From Hyphomicrobium_A sp965243865 (GTDB taxonomy: Bacteria; Pseudomonadota; Alphaproteobacteria; Rhizobiales; Hyphomicrobiaceae): a stretch of DNA of 64,000 bases. A program made the position numbers and the translations under genes. The DNA lies in contig NZ_OZ251603.1 of assembly GCF_965243865.1 (NCBI RefSeq), positions 1,674,001-1,738,000 on the forward strand, written 5' to 3'. Below the pieces are notes generated by a model. That model saw nothing but the letters and a program-made list of their open reading frames with translations. It ran no database searches and was not told the DNA's origin. Below are positions 36,621 to 45,818 of this stretch, piece after piece. How positions within the stretch are numbered: the first letter of the stretch is position 1; each line of letters begins with the position of its first letter.

Positions 36621-37220
36621 TCATGGCTGCACGATTTCGATCACCTCACCCCACAGCGCACCGCCATCATCCCGTCCGACCCGCAAAGTAAGCCGCGTGC
36701 CATAGTCGATGCGCAATGCCCACAGCGCTGCGAACGGCAACCCGCAGGCAACGGCAAGCGCGGCACGCATCGGACCGGCGTGTGAGCTGACGAGCACGCG
36801 CGAGTCTGCGCCGAATGCCAGCAGCCGGTCAATCGCCCGGGTAACGCGCCTTTCCAGATCGCGCCAGCTCTCGCCCTCCGGCGCGCCGTCAGCGTCCGCA
36901 GATGTGTAGATCGCCGCCAGTGCTGTCGCCGTCGCCTCCTCTGCGTTGAGATCCGACAGCGCACGGCCATCCCACGCGCCGAAATCGAGCTCGCTCCAGT
37001 CGGCATCGGCACAAAACGGAACGCCGCGCTCGGCCGCCACCGCCTCCGCGGCAAGACGCGCCCGCTTCAACGGCGACGCAACGACCGCGTCGAACGAACG
37101 CCTTTCGGTTTGGCGCTCGAACTGCACCCAGCCCGTATCTGCCAGCGCAGCATCGGTGTGGCCAAGAAGATGGCCGGGCAGCACGGTCTCCCCGTGGCGA
37201 ATGAGATCGATGAGCATCAC
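36621..37220 (-). CDS. cobC: Histidine phosphatase, probable alpha-ribazole phosphatase
   Basis: A 199-residue phosphoglycerate-mutase-fold phosphatase. The catalytic histidine motif is IDLIRHGETVLPGHLLGHTD at the N-terminus. The second histidine is in VLVSSHAGPMRAALA, and the acid/base glutamate region is WSELDFGAWDGRALSD. Its position between cobT and cobS, overlapping cobT by four bases, supports removal of the 5'-phosphate from alpha-ribazole phosphate or from cobalamin phosphate. Family members act on other phosphoesters too, so the assignment leans on context. Confidence 0.88.
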   Translation of the reverse strand: MMLIDLIRHGETVLPGHLLGHTDAALADTGWVQFERQTERRSFDAVVASPLKRARLAAEAVAAERGVPFCADADWSELDFGAWDGRALSDLNAEEATATALAAIYTSADADGAPEGESWRDLERRVTRAIDRLLAFGADSRVLVSSHAGPMRAALAVACGLPFAALWALRIDYGTRLTLRVGRDDGGALWGEVIEIVQP

Positions 37221-38305
37221 AGTTCGCCCGGACCGGATATCTGCGCTTCATCGAACGTCGCCATTCCCGAATGCAGCGCACAGGCGAGCCGCAACAACGG
37301 CAACGCCACCGCCGCGCCCGAGCCTTCTCCTAACCTAAGCTTCAGGTCGAGGATCGGCTCTGCCTCCAGCGCATCAAGCAGCAGCCGATGCCCGCGCTCC
37401 ATCGATCGATGCGAATAGATGAGCCAGGGTGCACACGACGGATTGATCCGCACGGCTGCCAATGCCGCCGCCGTCACGATGAAACCATCGACCAGCACCG
37501 GAACACCAGCCTGCGCCGATGCGATCATTGCGCCAGCCAGCGCCGCGATCTCGAACCCGCCGACTGCGATGAGAGCCTGCATCGCATCTACCGGCGCGCC
37601 GTCGAGGTCATGCAGGGCCAGCGCCGCTTCGATGACACGAGCCTTGTGATTGACGCCTTCGGCATCGAGGCCAGTACCCGCGCCGACGATGTCCGACGCA
37701 CGCACACCGATAACGGCAGCCGCAACCGCAGCCGCGGAAGTCGTGTTGCCGATCCCCATCTCCCCGAGGATCACGACATCAGCGCCCGGTGCGATGGCGC
37801 GCGCGACGGCCCTCCGCCCGGCGGCCAGCGCAGCATCGAGCTCGCCCTGCGTCATCGCCGGCTCGATGGCGAAATCGCGCGTCCCGCGCCGCGTCTTGTC
37901 GGCAACGACACCTTCCATCTCGCTCGGCGCCAGCGTGCCGACGTCGACCACATCGAGGCTCGCGTTAAGTTCGCGTGCCAGCACCGCGATTGCCGCGCCG
38001 CCACGCGCGAAATTGCGCAACATCTCCACAGTCACCGCGGACGGATAGGCCGAGATCCCCTGCGCTGTGACGCCATGGTCGCCGGCAAACAGCACGATCC
38101 GCGCAACGTCAGCGCGTGGCCGATCACGCCCTTGCATCGCCGCAAGCCGTACAGCCAATGTTTCGAGAATTCCCAGCGACCCCGGCGGCTTCGTCAAAAC
38201 CTTCTGCCGCTGTTCCGCCGCTGCGTGGTGCGACGCCGAGGGCCTCGGGCACTCTACCCTGATCCACGCGTAGTCCGTGCCCAATTGCATCACTCCATCT
38301 GTCAC
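37217..38305 (-). CDS. cobT: Nicotinate-nucleotide--dimethylbenzimidazole phosphoribosyltransferase
   Basis: A 362-residue enzyme that activates the lower ligand made by BluB, giving alpha-ribazole 5'-phosphate. Conserved blocks in order: KPPGSLGILETLAVRLAAMQ, VLFAGDHGVTAQGISAYPSA, LGEMGIGNTTSAAAVAAAVI and the C-terminal catalytic LRLGEGSGAAVALPLLRLAC with the base glutamate. It starts the minus-strand cobT-cobC-cobS unit. Length agrees with the family (about 340-360). Confidence 0.95.
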   Translation of the reverse strand: MTDGVMQLGTDYAWIRVECPRPSASHHAAAEQRQKVLTKPPGSLGILETLAVRLAAMQGRDRPRADVARIVLFAGDHGVTAQGISAYPSAVTVEMLRNFARGGAAIAVLARELNASLDVVDVGTLAPSEMEGVVADKTRRGTRDFAIEPAMTQGELDAALAAGRRAVARAIAPGADVVILGEMGIGNTTSAAAVAAAVIGVRASDIVGAGTGLDAEGVNHKARVIEAALALHDLDGAPVDAMQALIAVGGFEIAALAGAMIASAQAGVPVLVDGFIVTAAALAAVRINPSCAPWLIYSHRSMERGHRLLLDALEAEPILDLKLRLGEGSGAAVALPLLRLACALHSGMATFDEAQISGPGEL

Positions 38306-38396
38306 TCGGCCGGCAGAATGGTCACGCCGCAGCGTTCGTCAAGTCGCGGGCGTTGCAGCCGCCCGCGATCCCCATCAAATCTGTTCGGAAGTCCGA

Positions 38397-40973
38397 TCAG
38401 GCGATCAGCGCACGGTCGTTGTCTAGAAAGTGGGGCACTTGGCAGCTGCGCATCGGTTTGGCGAAGAGATACCCCTGCATCGTGCCACAACCCATGGCAC
38501 GCAGCAGCGTCATCTGCGTGCGCGTCTCTACGCCTTCCACTGTCACCTTGATGCCGAGGCTCTGCCCCAAGTGCGCGATCGTGCGCACGATCGCCATGTT
38601 GTCGGAGTTGGTCTCCATATCGCGCACGAAGGAGCGATCGACCTTCAATCGGTCTATGGGGAGCTTCTTCAGATGCGACAGCGAGGCAAACCCGGTCCCG
38701 AAATCATCGAGCGCGATTTCCACGCCGATGTCATGCAGCGACTGGAGCGCGCTTGCCACGCCACCCCCGCTGCGTTCAAGGAAAACGCGCTCCGTCACCT
38801 CGATGCATAGGCGCTCGGGCCCGACACCTGCCTCACGCAAGCGCGTGCGAACGTAATCCGAAAACTTGCCGAGCGCGAAGTCCGCCGACGTCACGTTCAC
38901 CGCAATGCGATCGAACTCGACGCCGCGATCGACCCAGCATGCAGCTTGCCGCACTGCCTGGTCGACCACCCATTTGCCCACGTCCGCGGCCGACTTCGGA
39001 TCATCGAATATGCTCTCGAATTCCGCCGGCGCTAAAAGCCCTCGCTTCGGGTCGTTCCAGCGCAACAGCGCTTCGAAGCTGACCGGCCTGTGGTTGTCGA
39101 GCGACAGAATTGGCTGATAGAAGAGCTCTAGCTCGCCTCCGTGCAGAGCCCGCTGAATGTCGCGATGCAGCTGGTACGCGCGCTCGAAAGAGGCGCGCAT
39201 CTCCGGAACGAAGAATTGAAACCTATCGCGTCCGAGGTCCTTAGCGCGATAGAGCGCCAGGTCGGCGTTCTTGAGAAGCTCACCGGCACCTGTCGCATCG
39301 CTGGGATAAAGGCTGATGCCCAGGCTGATGGTGCAGCGGTGCTGCACGCCCGCGACGAGGATGGGCGGGCGCAGCGCGCCGAACATCGCATCGATTGCTC
39401 CGCTCAGCGCACCCGACGAGCCGCTCGTCTCGATGAGGACCGCGAACTCATCGCCGCCGATGCGCGCAACGCGTCCATAGGGCGCCAGCGCGGTTTGCAA
39501 TCTTATACCGACTTCTTTGAGCAGCTCGTCGCCCGCAGAGTGCCCGAGAATGTCGTTCGTTTCCTTGAAGCGGTCGACATCGATAAGGCCGACCGCAAAG
39601 CGGGTACCTTCCTTCCGCGCCTTGTCGAGCATCGCTTCGAGCTGCTCGTGAAACTGCAGCCGGTTGGGTAGGCGCGTCAGGCTGTCCTCTTTGGCAAGCT
39701 TCCACAGCTCGCGCTCTAGCCTCTTCCGCTCGGAAATCTCCTCGGTCAGCATCATCATGCCGCCGATGCTGTTGTCGGCGAGATGCCACGGCCGCACCTC
39801 CCAGCGAATGACGTTCGTCGACCCGTCCGCCCGATTGAATACTTCTTCGGGGGAGCTCTCCGTTGCCCCGGCGAGGATGCGCTTGTGCTTCGCCTTCCAG
39901 TGATCGGGAACTTCCGGGAACACGTCGTAATGACTGCGCCCAATGAGCGATTGATCATGCAGATTGTAGTCGAGCAGCCACCGGTCCGTATAAGCGATGT
40001 AGCGCATATCCGTATCGAACATCGCCACAGCCGCAGGTGCGTGCTTGATGAACGCCTGCAGCGTAGAATTGACGCGCTTCAACTCGCTTTCGACGCGCCG
40101 TCGATCGGTGACGTCGAGGTACGCATTGAGATGGCCACCCCCTTCCACCGGCACGCAGCGGATTTCCAATGTCCTTCCCGTCTGCTCGTTTCTTTCTGTC
40201 GTAATGGGAACCGGGCTCAACAGGGTGCGCATACGTTGCGCCACGGCTTCCTCGACGGGAAGCGGCCCATAGTCCCCGCGCCCGGCGCGAAAGCGGACGA
40301 GATCTTCCAGCTTTACGGGCGGGTTCGCAAACAGCTCCTCGGGGATATCCAGCAGCGTGCGATAGAGTTTGTTCGTCGCGATCACCACGAAGTCGCGGTC
40401 GATCAGCGCCAAGCCGCCAGGAAAGTATTCGATCATCGCGTGCAGGGTTCCCGCCTGCTCGCGAATGCCGGTGATGTCCGTGCTGATAGTAATGAACTGC
40501 TCTATCTTCCCGTCGCCGTTGAAACGCGGGATGACAATCGACTCAAACCAGTGTTCCTTGCCCGATTTGCCGCGGTCGCGCAGTTGCCCGCGCCACGTCC
40601 TGCCGGCCTGGACCGCCGCCCACATCGTCTCGAGGCTGCCGTCGGCCCAGCCGCAACTCAATAACTCGTAGTGCTGCCCAAGCAGCTCTGCCTCGACATA
40701 CCCCATGACGTCACAAAAACGGTCGTTGACTTCCAGCAACCTTCCGGCCGCATCCGTCACAGTGATACAGAAGTGCTCTTCGAGGGCCTGCTGATATCCC
40801 GCGCGTCGGTCGGCAAGCGGAACTCTGTCGGGGTACGGAGGCGACGCACCGTTGCCTGCAAGTGAGTACTCCACCTGCGGCAGTCCTTTATCTTTTGTTT
40901 GGCGCAGGAATGAGCGCCACTCCCCCACGTATTTCGATAGCACACCGACGCTCCGGGTCTGCTGGTGCGCCAA
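38397..40973 (-). CDS. PAS-containing bifunctional GGDEF/EAL signalling protein
   Basis: An 858-residue cytosolic c-di-GMP protein. Three PAS-like sensor domains occupy about residues 65-420 (for example VTDAAGRLLEVNDRFCDVMG and VAMFDTDMRYIAYTDRWLLD). A GGDEF domain follows at about 425-585 (YGRVARIGGDEFAVLIET) and an EAL domain at about 595-845 (RPVSFEALLRWNDPKRGLLA, IALDDFGTGFASLSHLKKLP, VTVEGVETRTQMTLLRAMGC). Both catalytic motifs are intact, so it could make or break c-di-GMP; which dominates cannot be read. No membrane helix or signal peptide is present. It is read towards cobT with 91 bases between. Confidence 0.93.
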   Translation of the reverse strand: MAHQQTRSVGVLSKYVGEWRSFLRQTKDKGLPQVEYSLAGNGASPPYPDRVPLADRRAGYQQALEEHFCITVTDAAGRLLEVNDRFCDVMGYVEAELLGQHYELLSCGWADGSLETMWAAVQAGRTWRGQLRDRGKSGKEHWFESIVIPRFNGDGKIEQFITISTDITGIREQAGTLHAMIEYFPGGLALIDRDFVVIATNKLYRTLLDIPEELFANPPVKLEDLVRFRAGRGDYGPLPVEEAVAQRMRTLLSPVPITTERNEQTGRTLEIRCVPVEGGGHLNAYLDVTDRRRVESELKRVNSTLQAFIKHAPAAVAMFDTDMRYIAYTDRWLLDYNLHDQSLIGRSHYDVFPEVPDHWKAKHKRILAGATESSPEEVFNRADGSTNVIRWEVRPWHLADNSIGGMMMLTEEISERKRLERELWKLAKEDSLTRLPNRLQFHEQLEAMLDKARKEGTRFAVGLIDVDRFKETNDILGHSAGDELLKEVGIRLQTALAPYGRVARIGGDEFAVLIETSGSSGALSGAIDAMFGALRPPILVAGVQHRCTISLGISLYPSDATGAGELLKNADLALYRAKDLGRDRFQFFVPEMRASFERAYQLHRDIQRALHGGELELFYQPILSLDNHRPVSFEALLRWNDPKRGLLAPAEFESIFDDPKSAADVGKWVVDQAVRQAACWVDRGVEFDRIAVNVTSADFALGKFSDYVRTRLREAGVGPERLCIEVTERVFLERSGGGVASALQSLHDIGVEIALDDFGTGFASLSHLKKLPIDRLKVDRSFVRDMETNSDNMAIVRTIAHLGQSLGIKVTVEGVETRTQMTLLRAMGCGTMQGYLFAKPMRSCQVPHFLDNDRALIA

Positions 40974-41050
40974 TTAGACCCGCCAATACTTAACTCATTG
41001 TTGTCTCTATGCCGCTGAGCCCCGTGAAAAATGGCTCATTCCGAGTAGAA

Positions 41051-41072
41051 AGGGTCGACCTGGATCGACCCT
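41051..41072 (-). terminator. Hairpin downstream of the 165-residue unknown gene
   Basis: AGGGTCGA at 41051-41058 and its complement at 41065-41072 form an 8-bp stem with a 6-base loop. On the minus strand it is followed by TTTC, a weak T tract. It lies about 50 bases past the stop of the minus-strand gene at 41124. Confidence 0.45.
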
Positions 41073-41123
41073 GACTGAGTTGCGCTGGCACCGCTACGAT
41101 GGCCCCATGGCCGCGCGTGGCCC

Positions 41124-41621
41124 TTACGCCACGTTCAGCGCCCGTCCGACTTCGGCAATCGTCGCCTTCTCGGAGTCGGTTACCCGGGTGCCTCCGAAGC
41201 CCAGCAACCCGCCCTCGGAAGCCGATTCAGCCACCTGATCCGCCACGTACTTCAGCCACGTCTTGAAAGCGGCGGCGTCGGCCGGCGCCTTGGCGTCCAG
41301 CACCTTCCCGGCCTGGGTCAGCTTTGTGATCACCATCATCTTGATTTCAGCTGGCGACTTTCCCTTCAGGCCGGCCGTGATCTCATCCCGAGCCGCCGTC
41401 CGCCCCTCCGATGTTTCCATGTCTGCCAGCAGCGCCTTCATCAGCGGGCTGGCGTTCTCCGCCTTGCCCGCCGTGACCACCGCGTTTGCACTGGCCATGC
41501 TCTCCTTCAACATCCCCCAGATACCGCTTGGCTCCGCCATGGTGACCGCCAAGCCCGCCAGCATGGGGCTGGAGAGAACAAGCTTCCATTCCTCGGGCGT
41601 GAAACTCGATTTGTCAGCCAT
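41124..41621 (-). CDS. Hypothetical soluble protein, 165 residues
   Basis: The ATG at 41621 has GAGGA seven bases upstream; the frame extends 24 bases further without a site. The product is all-alpha in character (TPEEWKLVLSSPMLAGLAVT, MASANAVVTAGKAENASPLM, AAAFKTWLKYVADQVAESAS) and ends in a glycine-rich turn and a short helix (GGLLGFGGTRVTDSEKATIA). It has no signal peptide or membrane helix and no cysteines. It resembles conserved unknowns of alphaproteobacteria, but I cannot name the family. It appears monocistronic. Confidence 0.75.
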   Translation of the reverse strand: MADKSSFTPEEWKLVLSSPMLAGLAVTMAEPSGIWGMLKESMASANAVVTAGKAENASPLMKALLADMETSEGRTAARDEITAGLKGKSPAEIKMMVITKLTQAGKVLDAKAPADAAAFKTWLKYVADQVAESASEGGLLGFGGTRVTDSEKATIAEVGRALNVA

Positions 41622-42310
41622 TGATGTCCTCGCGATGCTGCGCAACGCCGTCTGGCTCGCGCTGATGCAAACCCCGCTTTGCCACGCAACGCGCGGCAGC
41701 GACGGGCATGCCGGTCTAGGGCGTCAACCAATTCCAGGAATGAAACGCGCGCACGACAAATCGCACCAAGTTTTACGCTCGACCGACGGAAAGCGAACGA
41801 GGCGTCTCGCCCCCCGCCCACCACGAACGAGCTGCGCGTTGAAACTTACGCCGTGACGTAACGCGCTTCCTGCTGATCCCTCCTTCGGACGGAATCATTC
41901 TGGGGCCTCTCCCGGGCAGCCCCACACAGTCGATACAGCCACGATAGGTCTCCACCACTTTCCTGCGTCAACACGCAAAGATCGGTGTCGGCTTTCAGCT
42001 GCACGGCTGCCATTATGGCCGCCTCGGCTACAACGAGCCGTGCGCGATTCTTGCTCCGCACATGCGATGGCCCGGCAGCACCTCGAGACCAATCCAGAAC
42101 CGGCAAGGCAAAGCTCACTTCCGTGAACGGCACGTGCTGACTAAGCGGCGCAACGGCATCAATACCCGCACCAGTCGGTCAACAATCAACACCATGCTGC
42201 AACCAAGGGTTGCATGCCGCGTCACTTCGGCGATACTGCAATGCGCCGACATCGTTTCACGCGGTGTGGCGATCACCTGATCGAGCGGTTCTTTCCGTCG
42301 AGGAACATAA
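41622..42310. other. Intergenic stretch of about 690 bases
   Basis: No gene I can support. A 95-codon minus-strand frame at 41846-42133 exists but has no ribosome-binding site or recognisable sequence. A small perfect palindrome lies at 42199-42213 (GCAACC, AAG, GGTTGC). Composition becomes more mixed from here, just before the pyruvyl-transferase-like gene. Confidence 0.5.
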
Positions 42311-43402
42311 TTGGAAGTCGTCCAAGAGCCTCAGACTGCTACCGGGCAGCCCCCTGTCAATGTCCTCTATGTTCATGAGGGCTTCGCGAACCCCGGAGAC
42401 GGATACGTCTATGTGGGAGCCCGCCACTGCATCGCGAATAGTATGGCAGTCGCCGCAGAGGCCTCGCTAAGCTTGTCGCGGAGGCCGACAGATCAGGCAC
42501 TGCGCGAGTACGGCACGATAGATGCGATTGTCGTCGCCGGCGCACCGTGGTTCTGGGACCAAGCCGCAAGCTCCGAAAAACTGCGTTGGCTAGCAGAGAT
42601 CGTTGATCGATATCCGCGCGCAATTAAGATCGTTCTTGGAGCCGGGTCCTGCTTGCTGCCCAGCTTGAAGCATAGGATGACAGACGAAGAATTCGTTGCC
42701 GGTTGTGTGTCCGACGTCTTCAGTCACTTCGATCTACTCATCGTCAGGGACAACGTCGCGCTCGAACTCCTGAACAGGCGAGGCATCGACGCCGCGCATA
42801 TGCCCGATCCCACGTTCTTCGTTCCGGTTGCCCTAATGCCGAGCCAGAATACAGTTGGAGCCCGCCCACTGTATCGAGAACGAGCACGTAACCGTGGAAT
42901 GGTCATCGCCACACCACCAACAACGCACTTTCTTCGCAGCTACTTTTCGAAAGACACTCTCGATGAATGGGATGAACTGGTGCTGTCGAAAATCCGCGAA
43001 GGATATGATCTGTTCCTGTGGGCGGACGACGACGATGCCGACTACGAGCCGTATCACACCCTCGAAATAAAGGGGCGGCTTGGGATTGCCAGCTTCCGCC
43101 AGCTGGTGGATGTCATTCCTCGATATAGCCACGTTGTGACCAACCGGGTTCACGCCGCCGCGCTTGCCCAAGCATTTGGCGTCCCTTCCCTTCTATTCGG
43201 CTACGACAGCCGCTGCGTGACTGCCCAGTCCGTCGGAAGCGCCGTTATTGGTCCTGGCTCGATCTACGAAGTGGGCACCACTTTCCCACTCGAACAGCGC
43301 GCGCCACTCTTCGCGCAGATCACGCGCCGCATCAGAGACGCTATGGCCCCCACTACACTTCGCGTGCCCATTGCAGCGACGTCTCAGCACGCAACCAATT
43401 GA
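42311..43402 (+). CDS. Polysaccharide pyruvyl transferase-like protein
   Basis: A 363-residue protein resembling the polysaccharide pyruvyl transferase family, which adds ketal pyruvate from PEP to surface sugars. Two family-like blocks support it: FDLLIVRDNVALELLNRRGI, where the family has RDxxS, and VTNRVHAAALAQAFGVPSLL with LLFGYDSR, where the family has D-R-x-H-A and a closing Y-D-x-K/R. An acidic cluster (WADDDDADYEPYHT) lies between. The TTG at 42311 is used as start because GAGGAAC lies six bases upstream. It stands alone, with no other glycan genes nearby, so its substrate and pathway are unclear. Confidence 0.72.
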   Translation: MEVVQEPQTATGQPPVNVLYVHEGFANPGDGYVYVGARHCIANSMAVAAEASLSLSRRPTDQALREYGTIDAIVVAGAPWFWDQAASSEKLRWLAEIVDRYPRAIKIVLGAGSCLLPSLKHRMTDEEFVAGCVSDVFSHFDLLIVRDNVALELLNRRGIDAAHMPDPTFFVPVALMPSQNTVGARPLYRERARNRGMVIATPPTTHFLRSYFSKDTLDEWDELVLSKIREGYDLFLWADDDDADYEPYHTLEIKGRLGIASFRQLVDVIPRYSHVVTNRVHAAALAQAFGVPSLLFGYDSRCVTAQSVGSAVIGPGSIYEVGTTFPLEQRAPLFAQITRRIRDAMAPTTLRVPIAATSQHATN

Positions 43403-43442
43403 GACTCGCCACGCCCTTTGCAGCCGGGACAACGCCGCCGCC

Positions 43443-44375
43443 CTAGGCAGCGGCACCCCACTGCGCCATCACGGCGAGGTACGCCGCGTAAACACCCAGC
43501 AGCAGCACGCCGCGCCACCGCCCGATCACCCCGGAGGCAAACGGGAAGATCAGCGCCACAGCCGCGGTGCCTAGTACGAGCGCCGGCGCAACCTCCATCA
43601 GGCCGATGTGAATTGGCGTGATGCTGGCTGCTGTGCCGACGATCAGCAACCCATTGAAAATGTTGCTGCCGAGGATGGTGCCGACGCCGACCTCCTCATG
43701 CCCGCGCACACCCGAGATGATCGCCGTCGCCAGTTCCGGCACCGACGTGCCCAGCGCGACGATGGTCGCGCCGATGATGAACGGCTCGATGCCGTACGAG
43801 GCCGCAATGCTGCTCGCCCCCGAAACGATCAGCTTGCCGGCCGCGATCAAAAAGGCAAGCCCGATGACGCTCTCTATGACGGCACGCGCCGGCTTGTGCT
43901 CACCCAGCACTTCGACAGCGGCGCTCCGCTGACGCCGCGCCTCGCCGATCACCGCGAACAGCCACCCGGCGAACAGCCCGATGAGAACCAGTCCATCGAT
44001 GCGCGAAAGGCTTCCATCGAACAGCAGCACCGCCACGATGACCGAAACGAGCAGCGCAACTGGCAAATCCCGTCGAATGATATCCCGCGGCACCTTCACT
44101 GGCACAATCAGAACGGCCAGCGCCAAGATCAGCGCCACGTTGACGACGTTGCTGCCGAGTGCATCGCCGAGCGCGATCTGAGGCGTGCCCTGCAGCGCCG
44201 ACGTAATCGAAACGGTGAGCTCGGGGCTGGAGGTCGCAAACGCAGCAACCGTCGCCGCGATGATACCGGGAGAAATACGCAACGCGCCCGCGATACCGAC
44301 CGTGCCACGCACGAACAGCTCACCCCCTACTCCCGCGCAGATCACACCCGCCAAAAGCGTCAGATAGTCGGTCAC
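43443..44375 (-). CDS. Calcium/sodium antiporter family protein (YrbG/CaxA type)
   Basis: A 310-residue inner-membrane exchanger of the Ca2+:cation antiporter superfamily. Two internal alpha-repeats face each other: ATVAAFATSSPELTVSITSA continuing to GDALGSNVVNVAL, and ATIVALGTSVPELATAIISG continuing to GTILGSNIFNGLL. Each has the conserved acidic S/T-PEL and GS-N motifs. About ten hydrophobic segments are visible. It exchanges Na+ or K+ for Ca2+ in relatives; the ion pair is not certain. It converges with the pyruvyl-transferase-like gene, 40 bases between stops. Confidence 0.93.
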   Translation of the reverse strand: MTDYLTLLAGVICAGVGGELFVRGTVGIAGALRISPGIIAATVAAFATSSPELTVSITSALQGTPQIALGDALGSNVVNVALILALAVLIVPVKVPRDIIRRDLPVALLVSVIVAVLLFDGSLSRIDGLVLIGLFAGWLFAVIGEARRQRSAAVEVLGEHKPARAVIESVIGLAFLIAAGKLIVSGASSIAASYGIEPFIIGATIVALGTSVPELATAIISGVRGHEEVGVGTILGSNIFNGLLIVGTAASITPIHIGLMEVAPALVLGTAAVALIFPFASGVIGRWRGVLLLGVYAAYLAVMAQWGAAA

Positions 44376-44540
44376 GGCTCACCCCGCTTGCCCCTGCTGC
44401 AGCACTCCCCCTAATTGCAGGTCCGCCGGCCGACATTCAAGGTCGTTCAGCGGCCGGAGCGAGCACCAGTGAGGCCCAGCGAGGGCAAAGCCGCCCCGAC
44501 CGTCGATTGCAGCGGAGCATGAAAGGCGCTGAGGCCAGCC

Positions 44541-44801
44541 CTAATAGTTACGCGAGGCAGCCAGCATGAAGATTTTGAGCGCCTCTTCCTTGAGCTGCTC
44601 GGGATCGCGGCTATCTTCCCTGGCGACGAGCAGCACAGCATGGGCCAGCCTCTCCCGCGCATCCAGCGGATCATCGGTAAACTGGGCCGCCACGCCGCCC
44701 CACGCCTCGTCGAAAGCTTGAAAGATGACGCTGAGGGTTTCAGAGGTGAAGGAGCTGCCTTCAACCAACCTGCGTACGTTCATTCCGATGCGCACTCCCA
44801 T
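44541..44801 (-). CDS. Small helical hypothetical protein
   Basis: An 86-residue protein with helical segments RIGMNVRRLVEGSSFTSETL and IFQAFDEAWGGVAAQFTDDP, ending in DSRDPEQLKEEALKIFMLAA. It has no signal or membrane helix. The methionine at 44801 begins the conserved-looking part; the frame continues upstream into the Crp-family gene, which argues for the shorter start. It resembles small unknowns common in Bradyrhizobium-like genomes, family not named. It lies 50 bases after the Crp/Fnr gene on the same strand, so co-transcription is likely. Confidence 0.65.
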   Translation of the reverse strand: MGVRIGMNVRRLVEGSSFTSETLSVIFQAFDEAWGGVAAQFTDDPLDARERLAHAVLLVAREDSRDPEQLKEEALKIFMLAASRNY

Positions 44802-44851
44802 ATTGTCTCTAAGGACATAAGGGGCGGCGCGCTTCGCGTCGGTAATCTGGA

Positions 44852-45571
44852 TTACCCTGGATACGTTTTTGGCAGTCGGGCCGCGGTCCGTGCCCGGTTC
44901 AGCTGGTAACATTCGCACGAAACCGACATCAGACCTTCACGATCCTCGATCTCGATGCCGCCCCGCCGCGCCCGGACGAGACCCGCGCTCTGCAAAACCC
45001 GCAGCGCCTTTGTCGCCGTCGGCCTGTGCACCGACAGCATCTCCGCGATCAGGTCCTGGGTGATCCCGAGCACGTCTCCGTCCTGTCGGTCGAGCATCAT
45101 CAGCAGCCACCGCGCCAGCCGCTGCTTCACCGAATGCGCCGTGTTGCATGCTCCCGACAACATCACCTGATCGAGCAGCACCTGCAGGTAGAGATTCATC
45201 AGCTTGCGAAAGGCCGGGAACTCGACCAGCGCCGCGTCGAACTTCTTGCGCGTCATCCGCATGGCGTTGCCCTCGATCTGCGTCAAAAGACGCACAGTCG
45301 AGATGCGGGCACCCAGTATCTCTTGAAAGCCGGTCATGCCCTCGCGGCCGACGGTCGCCATTTCGCAGGTGGCGCCATCCGAGTAGACGCCGAGCACCGA
45401 GATGACGCCGCGATTGGGAAAATAGATCCGCTCCAGCGTGTCCTCGTCATCGACGAGAACTTCTCTGTACCGGGTCTCGACCGTTTCCAGATCGAGCCGC
45501 AACTCATCATACTCTCGTCGTGGCAGGGCCAGCAGCAGCCGGTTCTGCGGTTCGCGCGTCGATCTCTGCAT
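44852..45571 (-). CDS. Crp/Fnr-family transcriptional regulator
   Basis: A 239-residue regulator with a cyclic-nucleotide-binding-like domain (residues about 30-140: IYFPNRGVISVLGVYSDGAT, CEMATVGREGMTGFQEILGA) and a C-terminal winged helix (about 160-225: VLGITQDLIAEMLSVHRPTA, TKALRVLQSAGLVRARRGGI). No FNR-type cysteine cluster is present at the N-terminus and the cAMP phosphate-binding arginine block is not recognisable, so the signal is unknown. The start at 45571 fits the family and has GGAGAC upstream; the longer frame reaches into the divergent control region. It faces the amidohydrolase gene across about 250 bases and may control it. Confidence 0.85.
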   Translation of the reverse strand: MQRSTREPQNRLLLALPRREYDELRLDLETVETRYREVLVDDEDTLERIYFPNRGVISVLGVYSDGATCEMATVGREGMTGFQEILGARISTVRLLTQIEGNAMRMTRKKFDAALVEFPAFRKLMNLYLQVLLDQVMLSGACNTAHSVKQRLARWLLMMLDRQDGDVLGITQDLIAEMLSVHRPTATKALRVLQSAGLVRARRGGIEIEDREGLMSVSCECYQLNRARTAARLPKTYPG

Positions 45572-45818
45572 CTGCTTTGCTGTAGTCTCCCGGCCCGCGG
45601 CGGCGCGGTTGAAGTCCTCGTTGGCGGGACAGGCAACATCGCCGCCGCTGGTCGTGAGACTTAACCCGCATCCCGCCATAACGGTTCCCGGTCGCGTCTG
45701 CCCGATGGGCCTGAATACAGCCATTCGACACACGACTACGGTCCGCCCGAAACCGAACTTTCATACTCGTAGGAGCAGTGTCGGGTGCAAGAAGAACAAC
45801 TGCAGGCGAGAAAAGCCC

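Noticed and set aside
41846..42133. 95-codon minus-strand frame
   Set aside because: No ribosome-binding site, no recognisable motif and an Arg-rich shadow-like composition.
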